DNA from: Donghicola sp036139795
Lineage (GTDB): Bacteria; Pseudomonadota; Alphaproteobacteria; Rhodobacterales; Rhodobacteraceae
Reading direction: 5' to 3'
Assembly: GCA_036139795.1 (NCBI GenBank)
Contig: JAYZYX010000376.1
Location: forward strand, 1 to 5,068
Length of the DNA: 5,068 nt
The translations under genes were made by a program, and so were the position numbers. This document shows, piece by piece, positions 1-4,952 of the stretch. Position 1 is the first letter of the stretch, and every line of letters begins with the position of its first letter. Below the pieces are notes generated by a model. That model did no database searches and was not told the DNA's origin. It saw only the letters and a program-made list of their open reading frames with translations.

Positions 1-1020
1 TTTGTGGACCTGATCGATTTCCTTCAGCAGGTCTTCAGACAGGACCAGATCATGGGCGGCGAGGACCTCTTCGAGTTGGTCCATCGTGGTTGCCCCGATG
101 ATGATCGAGGTCAGGCCCGGACGTTCCCGCGCCCATGCCAGTGACATCTGCGTCAGGCTGAGGTCATATTTGTCCGCCAGATGCTGGTAGGCGGCGACAG
201 CCGCGAAGGCACGGTCGGTCTTGCGGCCGCCAAGATCGCCGTTGATCGCCATGCGCGAGCCTTCGGGAATCTGGCCGTTCTGGTATTTGCCCGTCAGCAG
301 GCCCGCCGCGAGGGTGGTGTAGGACAGAAGGCCCACGTCTTCGTTCAGGCAGGCCTCGGCCAGATCGGTGTCGAAGTAACGGCACATGAGCGAGTATTCG
401 TTCTGGATCGACGCAACACGGGGACCGTGGCCCTTTTCCGCCTGACGCACCCAGTTGGTGGTGCCCCAAGCGGTTTCATTCGAAAGGCCGAAGTGACGGA
501 TTTTACCCTGATCCACCAGTTTTTGCAGAGCGCCCAATGCGTCGGCCATGTGCTGGTCGGTCTGGGCGCGGTTCTGGCCCGAGGGATCATAGTCCCAGAT
601 TTTGCGGAAGTGGTAGCTGCCGCGGTTGGGCCAATGGAACTGGTAGAGGTCGATCACATCGGTCTTGAGGCGCTTGAGCGAGCCCTCGACCGCTTGCGGG
701 ATGCTGTCGGCAGTGATCGGTGCACCATCGCGGGAATGGGAGCCTACGCCGCTGTGCTTGGTGGCAAGGATCAGGTCATTGCGGCGACCGGTCTTTTTGA
801 ACCAGTTGCCGATAATCGCTTCGGTTACGCCGACGGTTTCGGCGCGCACGGGGTTTACGGGATACATCTCGGCGGTGTCGATAAAGTTGATGCCCGCCTC
901 GATCGCCCGTTCGATCTGGCTGTGGCCTTCGTCTTCGGTGTTCTGGGTGCCCCAGGTCATCGAGCCGAGGCAGAACACGGTCACGTCAAGGCCGGTGCGT
1001 CCAAGAGGTCTGGTTTTCAT
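1..1020 (-). CDS. tas: NADP(H)-dependent aldo/keto reductase, Tas type (3' end cut by window)
   Basis: This is an aldo/keto reductase, a cytoplasmic (beta/alpha)8-barrel oxidoreductase that uses NADPH to reduce carbonyl compounds. The frame runs open from ATG at 1018-1020 to the window edge, giving 340 residues. E. coli Tas has about 346, so only the last few residues are missing. The N-terminus MKTRPLGRTGLDVTVFCLGS is typical. The catalytic tetrad is visible: D48 and Y53 in FIDTAEMYP, K88 in LATKHSG and H129 in YQFHWP. KIRHFGLSNET (173-183) and the C-terminal cofactor loop SIIIGATTMDQLEEVL (305-320) complete the family pattern. The DTAEMYP block and the long insert around 131-155 favour the Tas/YajO-like branch. 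A possible ribosome site, GAAAAGGG at 1030-1037, lies nine bases before the ATG. The physiological substrate cannot be read from sequence. The family call is firm; the symbol is less certain. Confidence 0.9.
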   Translation of the reverse strand, partial: MKTRPLGRTGLDVTVFCLGSMTWGTQNTEDEGHSQIERAIEAGINFIDTAEMYPVNPVRAETVGVTEAIIGNWFKKTGRRNDLILATKHSGVGSHSRDGAPITADSIPQAVEGSLKRLKTDVIDLYQFHWPNRGSYHFRKIWDYDPSGQNRAQTDQHMADALGALQKLVDQGKIRHFGLSNETAWGTTNWVRQAEKGHGPRVASIQNEYSLMCRYFDTDLAEACLNEDVGLLSYTTLAAGLLTGKYQNGQIPEGSRMAINGDLGGRKTDRAFAAVAAYQHLADKYDLSLTQMSLAWARERPGLTSIIIGATTMDQLEEVLAAHDLVLSEDLLKEIDQVHK

Positions 1021-1079
1021 GGGAGAATGCCCTTTTCACAGAATGCTTTGGCTGCAAGGTCGCGTCTGCGGGGCGTAAA

Positions 1080-1105
1080 GGCAAGGGCCGATCCCGGCCT
1101 TTGCC
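1080..1105 (-). terminator. Probable intrinsic terminator after the DsrE-family gene
   Basis: Arms 1080-1090 and 1095-1105 are complementary over 11 positions with one imperfect pair (A-C on the minus strand, G-U on the plus strand) around a four-base loop. Read on the minus strand it lies 23 bases past the DsrE-family stop and is followed by a short TTT. The weak T-run lowers confidence. If it works, the aldo/keto reductase gene needs its own promoter in 1021-1079, where I could not identify a convincing -35/-10 pair. Confidence 0.45.
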
Positions 1106-1128
1106 ATATTGCGGGAATGTCGGGCCGG

Positions 1129-1554
1129 TTACGGACGGATGTAAATGTAGCCTTGGGACTGAAGCTCGGCGATGCGGACAACGCCGCCTTCATCGCGGCG
1201 GGTAAAATTGGGCATCAAGTCATCAAGGCCGACGCTTTGGGCGTTCATGGTGTTACCGCAGGCCTCAAACCGGGCACCGTCCCCTTGCAGCGCGGCCAAC
1301 CGTTCAGCAATCTTTGGATTAGCCTCAACACCATTGTGGAAGGCCTTCAGGGCGGGGCCATGTACCACTAGTACCAGCTCAACGTTTTCAGGGCCGCCAA
1401 CGCCTTTGATATGGTTGGCCATGTTGCCCAAGGCAAAGCCGACCTTTTCAATTTCTGAAACATGGTAAACCACTTTCAGCTTTTCGCCCGCGTGTGAGAT
1501 CGTTGCGAACAGCGCCGCCATAGCGAAAGCCAGTGCGTAGATAATTCGTGTCAT
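1129..1554 (-). CDS. Exported DsrE/DsrF-like family protein
   Basis: A 141-residue protein with a Sec signal peptide: positively charged MTRII, a hydrophobic stretch to about residue 18, and a likely cut after A22 (ISHA-GEK). The mature part has the DsrE-like alternating beta/alpha pattern: KLKVVYHVSE (25-34), a helix containing ALGNMANHIKG (41-51), VELVLVVHGPALKAF (58-72), an amphipathic helix (80-90), then a cysteine segment FEACGNTMNAQ (96-106). The Cys99-Gly pair sits where many family members carry their conserved cysteine. Characterised DsrE/TusD proteins relay sulfur in the cytoplasm, but this one should be periplasmic, and no sulfur-oxidation genes are visible nearby, so its function is unknown. 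It is transcribed away from the ImuA-like gene. A weak promoter guess is TTGCCT (1621-1626) with CATATC (1597-1602) on the minus strand. The start is supported by a strong ribosome site. Confidence 0.85.
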   Translation of the reverse strand: MTRIIYALAFAMAALFATISHAGEKLKVVYHVSEIEKVGFALGNMANHIKGVGGPENVELVLVVHGPALKAFHNGVEANPKIAERLAALQGDGARFEACGNTMNAQSVGLDDLMPNFTRRDEGGVVRIAELQSQGYIYIRP

Positions 1555-1560
1555 GACGAT

Positions 1561-1567
1561 TCCTCCC
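1561..1567 (-). promoter_or_regulatory. Ribosome binding site of the DsrE-family gene
   Basis: The minus strand reads GGGAGGA here, a near-perfect Shine-Dalgarno sequence, six bases before the ATG at 1552-1554. It fixes that start codon. Confidence 0.8.
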
Positions 1568-1630
1568 TAATGTCATGCCTTCAGCGTAAGCCGAAAGATA
1601 TGTTTCAGCTACCGCTTTGCAGGCAAGGAT

Positions 1631-1659
1631 ATTTACGGAACAAAATAAGAACATATAAT
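1631..1659 (+). promoter_or_regulatory. Promoter of the ImuA-like gene
   Basis: TATAAT at 1654-1659 is a perfect sigma-70 -10 hexamer. At 17-base spacing the -35 would be ATTTAC (1631-1636), a poor match to TTGACA. Transcription would start around 1665-1667, essentially at the ATG at 1666, implying a leaderless or nearly leaderless mRNA. The SOS box sits inside the spacer. Confidence 0.65.
1638..1652 (+). promoter_or_regulatory. LexA operator (alphaproteobacterial SOS box) of the ImuA-like gene
   Basis: The sequence is GAAC, seven bases (AAAATAA), GAAC. This exactly matches the direct-repeat SOS box GTTC-N7-GTTC (reverse complement GAAC-N7-GAAC) known as the LexA target in Rhodobacter and other alphaproteobacteria. 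It lies between the expected -35 position and a perfect -10, so bound LexA would block RNA polymerase. The downstream gene encodes an ImuA-like protein, a family typically under LexA control, so motif and gene identity support each other. The site also lies upstream of the divergent DsrE-family gene, but too far from its start to infer control. Confidence 0.8.
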
Positions 1660-1665
1660 CGAGCC

Positions 1666-2283
1666 ATGGTGAATCAGAGCAATCTTCTGGACCGGCGCCC
1701 CAAGCGTCAGGGTCCGCGCGTGGTGTTGGGCGACACGCTGGCGCTGGCCCGTGCGCGGGTGCATGAGGTGTGCGGACCGGCGAAAGCCACGCTGGCACTG
1801 GCCTTCGCGGGATGTAGCACAGGGGCCGTGCTGTGGATCAGGCCCGCTTGGCAGACCGAGGCGCTGCATCCCACAGGCATTGCGCCATGGTGCGACCCCA
1901 CGCGAATTCTAACCCTGCAGGCAGGGCAAACCCGCGATATCCTCTGGGCGATGGAAGAGGCCTTGGGCAGCGGGGCCGTGGCCGCTGTGGTCGCCGAAGT
2001 GAATGAAATTCCGGAACTTACCCCTGTGCGCCGCCTGCATCTGGCCGCCGAGCGGGGTGCCCTGAAAACACCCGAGCCCCCCTATGGCATTCTGCTGACC
2101 CCCGGTCTGGGCGGCGCCCCCGGTGTGGAAAGCCGCTGGTACATGGCCCCCGTTTTCGCAGAAAACGGGCCCGCCTGGCATATCGAGCGTTTGCGGGCGC
2201 GGATGGCCCCTCTGGCTGCATGGACCATGACCCGCAGCACCGATAGCCCCACGTTCCAGCCCACCGCGCCGCGGGTCGCATAA
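1666..2283 (+). CDS. ImuA-like (RecA/SulA-related) SOS mutagenesis protein, stand-alone
   Basis: A 205-residue cytoplasmic protein resembling ImuA, which in many bacteria acts with ImuB and DnaE2 polymerase in error-prone lesion bypass. Visible family features are RVHEVCGP (31-38), strand GAVLWIRP (53-60), DPTRILTLQAGQTRDILWAMEEALGSGAVAAVVAEV (77-112, the DP-R / W-A-EEAL / AVV-E core), TPVRRLHLAAERG (119-131) and SRWYMAP (156-162). The ATP-binding Walker A is absent: where RecA has its GKT loop this protein reads GPAKATLALAF. The frame is open back to ATG 1570, but I chose 1666 because the earlier start would place the SOS box and TATAAT inside the gene, and the extra 32 residues do not look conserved. 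No Shine-Dalgarno precedes 1666. The imuB and dnaE2 partners are not adjacent. The stop codon lies inside a palindrome. The family call is by motif pattern, without a database search. Confidence 0.75.
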   Translation: MVNQSNLLDRRPKRQGPRVVLGDTLALARARVHEVCGPAKATLALAFAGCSTGAVLWIRPAWQTEALHPTGIAPWCDPTRILTLQAGQTRDILWAMEEALGSGAVAAVVAEVNEIPELTPVRRLHLAAERGALKTPEPPYGILLTPGLGGAPGVESRWYMAPVFAENGPAWHIERLRARMAPLAAWTMTRSTDSPTFQPTAPRVA

Positions 2284-2300
2284 TCTTCGCCGAAGATTAT
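2280..2300 (+). repeat. 21-bp palindrome overlapping the ImuA-like stop codon
   Basis: Arms 2280-2289 and 2291-2300 are perfectly complementary around a single central C, folding as a nine-pair stem with a three-base loop. The TAA at 2281-2283 is part of the left arm. It has no T-tract, so it is unlikely to terminate alone. Its 15-bp core (2283-2297) is the exact reverse complement of the core of the next palindrome. Confidence 0.8.
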
Positions 2301-2327
2301 GACGGGGTAAAAATCTTCGGCGAAGAT
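2283..2327. repeat. Inverted pair of 15-bp palindromic units
   Basis: Units 2283-2297 and 2313-2327 are exact reverse complements separated by 15 bases. Because each is itself palindromic except for the central base, the region can fold as two small hairpins or as one 15-pair stem with a 15-base loop. This is the geometry of a REP/BIME-like element, though it could also be a duplicated terminator. Confidence 0.6.
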
Positions 2328-2331
2328 TTTT
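2309..2331 (+). terminator. Intrinsic terminator of the ImuA-like gene
   Basis: A perfect palindrome with arms 2309-2319 and 2321-2331 around a central G. It starts with five A and ends with five T, the A-tract/stem/T-tract layout of a bidirectional Rho-independent terminator. It ends transcription 26-48 bases after the stop codon, isolating metG from SOS-induced readthrough. Only the plus direction has a gene needing it here. Confidence 0.75.
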
Positions 2332-2407
2332 CACCTATGCCAGAGCGTCCCGAGATGCTGGCACAGCGGGGATTCATGCGCTAAGGGAGGCCGGACAACA
2401 GAATTCT

Positions 2408-2412
2408 GGGGG
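2408..2412 (+). promoter_or_regulatory. Weak ribosome binding site of metG
   Basis: GGGGG six bases before the metG ATG is the only purine-rich stretch at a suitable distance. A much better Shine-Dalgarno-like stretch, AAGGGAGG at 2383-2390, is 28 bases away, too far to serve this start, and no ATG, GTG or TTG lies at normal spacing after it. No clear sigma-70 promoter was found in 2332-2407. Confidence 0.4.
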
Positions 2413-2418
2413 CACCTC

Positions 2419-4128
2419 ATGGCACGGCACCTGATTACTTCGGCCATTCCGTATATCAACGGCATCAAACACCTAGGCAACCTTGTGGGCAGCCAGCTGC
2501 CGGCAGACCTCTTCGCCCGCTACCAACGCGGTCGCGGCAATGAGGTTCTGTTCCTCTGCGCCACCGACGAGCACGGCACCCCTGCCGAGCTGGCCGCTGC
2601 AAAGGCAGGCAAGCCCGTTGCCGAATACTGCGCCGAGATGCATGAGGTTCAGGCCAAGATCGCCGAAGGCTTCCGCCTGTCGTTCGATCACTTCGGCCGT
2701 TCGTCCTCTGAGGCAAACCACAAACTAACCCAGCATTTCGCAGGCCGTCTGGCCGATGCAGGCCTGATACGCGAAGTCTCTGAGACGCAGATGTACAGCC
2801 ACGCCGATGGCCGCTTCCTGCCCGACCGCTATATCGAGGGCACCTGCCCCAACTGCGGCTTTGACAGTGCCCGCGGCGACCAGTGTGACAACTGCACCAA
2901 GCAGCTGGACCCTGTGGACCTGATCAACCCGCATTCCACCATTTCGGGTAGCACCGATCTGGAAATGCGTGAAACCAAGCACCTTTACCTGTGCCAGAGC
3001 CAGATGAAGGACCAGTTGGAAGAGTGGATCGACACCCGCGAGGGCTGGCCCGTTCTGACCACCTCGATCGCCAAGAAGTGGCTGAACGATGGGGACGGTC
3101 TGCAAGACCGTGGCATCACCCGCGATCTGGACTGGGGCATTCCCGTCAAGAAAGGTGACGCGGATTGGGACGGCATGGAAGGCAAGGTCTTCTATGTCTG
3201 GTTCGACGCGCCCATCGAATATATCGCCTGTGGTCAGGAATGGGTCGATGCGGGCAAAGGCACCGACTGGGAGCGCTGGTGGCGCACCGACAAAGGCGCG
3301 GATGATGTGACCTACACCCAGTTCATGGGCAAGGATAACGTCCCATTCCACACACTGTCCTTCCCCGCGACCATTCTGGGTTCGGGCGAGCCGTGGAAGC
3401 TGGTGGATTACATCAAATCGTTCAACTACCTGAACTATGACGGCGGCCAGTTCAGCACCTCGCGCGGGCGCGGCGTGTTCATGGATCAGGCGCTGGAGAT
3501 TCTGCCCGCCGATTACTGGCGCTGGTGGCTGCTGAGCCATGCGCCCGAATCTTCGGACAGCGAATTTACTTGGGACAATTTCCAAGCCTCGGTGAACAAG
3601 GATCTGGCGGACGTGCTGGGGAACTTTGTCAGCCGCGTCACCAAATTCTGCCGCTCGAAGTTCGGCGAAGAGGTTCCCGCAGGCGGTGACGATCTGCCCG
3701 TGGATCAGGCCTTCATGGACGCACTGGAAGAGAACATCCGTGCCTACGAGCAGTTCATGGAAGACAAAGAGGTTCGCAAGGCCGCTGGTGCCCTGCGTGC
3801 AATCTGGGTCATGGGCAACGAATACCTGCAAGAGGCCGCCCCTTGGTCGACCTTCAAGGAAGACCCTGAAAAGGCCGCCGGTCAGGTGCGCTTTGCCCTG
3901 AACCTGATCCCGCTTTACGCGGTTCTGTCGGCCCCCTTCATTCCCGATGCGGCAGACAAGCTGCATGAGGCGATGAAGGTTGATGCCCAGTGGCCCGGCA
4001 GCGCCGCGGATGCGGTCAAGCGCCTGCCCGCAGGTCACGCTTTTGCGGTTCCGGACAACCTCTTTGGCAAGATCAGCGACGAGCAGCGCGAGGAGTGGCA
4101 GGGCCGCTTTGCTGGCACCCGCAGCTAA
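2419..4128 (+). CDS. metG: Methionyl-tRNA synthetase
   Basis: Class I synthetase that joins methionine to initiator and elongator tRNA-Met in the cytoplasm. The 569-residue frame is complete. The HIGH-equivalent is PYINGIKHLGN (11-21). A connective-peptide zinc site is formed by C143, C146, C156 and C159. WFDAPIEYI (261-269) belongs to the methionine pocket region, and GKDNVPFHTL (304-313) matches the family. The KMSKS-equivalent is FSTSR (345-349), the variant seen in archaeal/eukaryal-type MetRS. In the anticodon-binding helical domain, N402, R406 and W476 align by eye with E. coli N391, R395 and W461. There is no C-terminal EMAP/Trbp111-type tRNA-binding extension, consistent with the short alphaproteobacterial form. 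The gene stands alone between two terminators. The start matches the family N-terminus (MARHLITSAIPYINGI). No T-box or SAM riboswitch was recognised upstream. Confidence 0.97.
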   Translation: MARHLITSAIPYINGIKHLGNLVGSQLPADLFARYQRGRGNEVLFLCATDEHGTPAELAAAKAGKPVAEYCAEMHEVQAKIAEGFRLSFDHFGRSSSEANHKLTQHFAGRLADAGLIREVSETQMYSHADGRFLPDRYIEGTCPNCGFDSARGDQCDNCTKQLDPVDLINPHSTISGSTDLEMRETKHLYLCQSQMKDQLEEWIDTREGWPVLTTSIAKKWLNDGDGLQDRGITRDLDWGIPVKKGDADWDGMEGKVFYVWFDAPIEYIACGQEWVDAGKGTDWERWWRTDKGADDVTYTQFMGKDNVPFHTLSFPATILGSGEPWKLVDYIKSFNYLNYDGGQFSTSRGRGVFMDQALEILPADYWRWWLLSHAPESSDSEFTWDNFQASVNKDLADVLGNFVSRVTKFCRSKFGEEVPAGGDDLPVDQAFMDALEENIRAYEQFMEDKEVRKAAGALRAIWVMGNEYLQEAAPWSTFKEDPEKAAGQVRFALNLIPLYAVLSAPFIPDAADKLHEAMKVDAQWPGSAADAVKRLPAGHAFAVPDNLFGKISDEQREEWQGRFAGTRS

Positions 4129-4155
4129 GCCGCAACATCCCGTGCAACAAAACAC

Positions 4156-4181
4156 ACGCCGCCCCGTAAAACGGGCGGCGT
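4156..4181. terminator. Bidirectional intrinsic terminator between metG and tRNA-Leu
   Basis: Arms 4156-4164 and 4173-4181 form a perfect nine-pair GC-rich stem with an eight-base loop containing AAAA. On the plus strand it lies 27 bases after the metG stop and is followed by TTCCTGTCTC, only moderately T-rich. On the minus strand the tail reads GTGTTTTG, a better U-tract, after the tRNA-Leu gene. It probably serves both convergent transcripts. Confidence 0.75.
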
Positions 4182-4232
4182 TCCTGTCTCAAGAGCACAG
4201 TCAAAGCGATTGTTTTCGGAGAAGAATTCCGG

Positions 4233-4317
4233 TGGTACCCGCGGCCGGACTCGAACCGGCACGGCACAAGGCCTAGGGATTTTAAGTCCCCTATGTCTAC
4301 CATTCCATCACGCGGGC
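4233..4317 (-). tRNA. tRNA-Leu (anticodon UAA)
   Basis: An 85-base type II tRNA with encoded CCA (4233-4235). The acceptor arms are GCCCGCG (4311-4317) and CGCGGGT, seven pairs including a terminal G-U, followed by discriminator A. The D arm has an ATG/CAT stem. The anticodon loop CTTAAAA (4280-4286) is closed by a GGGGA/TCCCT stem, placing anticodon UAA at 4282-4284. A long variable arm with a GGC/GCC stem, as expected for leucine, and a T arm GCCGG-TTCGAGT-CCGGC follow. It reads UUA and possibly UUG codons. It converges on metG. No duplicated 3' tRNA fragment or integrase is visible, so no integrated element is indicated. Confidence 0.96.
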
Positions 4318-4338
4318 ACGTGCGGTGTGTGGACCGGC

Positions 4339-4366
4339 ACCATACCCATCGACGATCAAATTGCAA
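4339..4366 (-). promoter_or_regulatory. Probable promoter of tRNA-Leu
   Basis: On the minus strand TTGCAA (4361-4366) and TATGGT (4339-4344) are 16 bases apart, fair matches to the -35 and -10 hexamers. Initiation near 4332 would give a leader of about 15 bases before the mature tRNA 5' end. The element begins 14 bases after the stop codon of the upstream TPR gene, so readthrough could also contribute. Confidence 0.45.
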
Positions 4367-4380
4367 CGCAGAATAGAGCG

Positions 4381-4920
4381 CTAAATGTCCTGACCGGGCG
4401 GCTCTGACAGCAGGGCGCGCTCTGAGAGCCACGGGTTCAGGTCCAGCGCCTGTTTCAGAGCCTTTTGCCCCTCTGCCTGACGCCCTAAAGCCAGCAGTGT
4501 CAAAGCCTTACCCGCCAAGGCCCCCACATGGGTGGGCGACAGCTCAAGCGTCCGATCCAAATCCGGCAGGGCACCTTCAAAATCTTCGGTCAAGAAGGAT
4601 ACGAACGCCCGCTGGTTATAGCCCTCGGCGTAGTCGGGACAGTATTCAATCAAGGCGCTCAGCGCCTTTCCTGCCCCGTCCCAGTCCGACATGCGGATAC
4701 GCTCCATCCCTGCATCCAGCAGGTCTTGGGCTTGGCCGTCGGGGGCGTCTGTCCAGAGTTCCCACATGCGGTTCGCGGGCTCGGCAGCCGCCGCAGGGCT
4801 GGTGGCGGCGCGCGCCTGATCGAACAGCCTTGCCAGCGCAGCCGAGTGATCCGGCGCCGCAGGGCATTCCGCAAGCGCCACGGTGGGCGCCAAAAGGGCA
4901 AGAGCAAAAAATGTTCGCAT
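4381..4920 (-). CDS. Exported tetratricopeptide-repeat protein
   Basis: A 179-residue protein with a short Sec signal peptide (MRTFFALALLAPTVALA, likely cut after A17, mature start ECPAAP). LAEC does not fit a lipobox because of the Glu before Cys, so a soluble periplasmic protein is more likely than a lipoprotein. Three consecutive 34-residue TPR units fit well: 64-97, 98-131 and 132-165, each with small/aromatic packing positions and a closing Pro (CPDY, SPTH, NPWL). TPR arrays mediate protein contacts; the partner is unknown. Cys19 and Cys94 could form a disulfide. The start at 4918-4920 is set by the signal peptide. Only a weak GGGG precedes it, inside a hairpin. The Lrp/AsnC-family stop is 32 bases upstream on the same strand, so the two may form an operon. 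Confidence 0.85.
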   Translation of the reverse strand: MRTFFALALLAPTVALAECPAAPDHSAALARLFDQARAATSPAAAAEPANRMWELWTDAPDGQAQDLLDAGMERIRMSDWDGAGKALSALIEYCPDYAEGYNQRAFVSFLTEDFEGALPDLDRTLELSPTHVGALAGKALTLLALGRQAEGQKALKQALDLNPWLSERALLSEPPGQDI

Positions 4921-4937
4921 GGCCCCATGTTGGGGCC
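4921..4937 (-). repeat. Inverted repeat directly before the TPR gene start codon
   Basis: GGCCCCA (4921-4927), loop TGT, TGGGGCC (4931-4937): a perfect seven-pair, mostly GC stem ending at the base before the ATG. The only Shine-Dalgarno-like bases (GGGG, minus strand, 4922-4925) lie within the stem, so folding could limit translation. Confidence 0.5.
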
Positions 4938-4952
4938 GCGACGTGCGTTACG

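Noticed and set aside
181..1371. Long plus-strand open frame of 396 codons
   Set aside because: It is antisense to both the aldo/keto reductase and the DsrE-family gene, crosses their intergenic gap, and shows no recognisable family. The minus-strand genes have clear motifs, so this is a high-GC shadow frame.
1570..1665. Upstream ATG extension of the ImuA-like gene
   Set aside because: It would run through the SOS box and the TATAAT, and it begins next to the divergent gene's ribosome site. The ATG at 1666 fits the promoter better.
1448..1798. Minus-strand frame of 116 codons upstream of the DsrE-family gene
   Set aside because: It overlaps the DsrE-family gene in another frame and the ImuA-like gene antisense, with proline/arginine-rich shadow composition.
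2332..2418. Riboswitch or T-box ahead of metG
   Set aside because: The leader is under 100 bases. I could not find a T-box sequence, SAM-type pairing or an adjacent antiterminator. Only the 10-base palindrome CAGAATTCTG (2399-2408) is visible.
2725..4155. Minus-strand open frame of 476 codons
   Set aside because: It is fully antisense to metG, whose catalytic motifs are unmistakable, and has no recognised domain or ribosome site.
4233..4317. tRNA-Leu as an attachment site of an integrated element
   Set aside because: No integrase, no partial tRNA copy and no compositional shift are visible in the window.
4861..4875. Lipobox in the TPR protein (ALAEC)
   Set aside because: Glu immediately before Cys does not fit the small-residue requirement of signal peptidase II sites; an ordinary ALA cut is a better fit.
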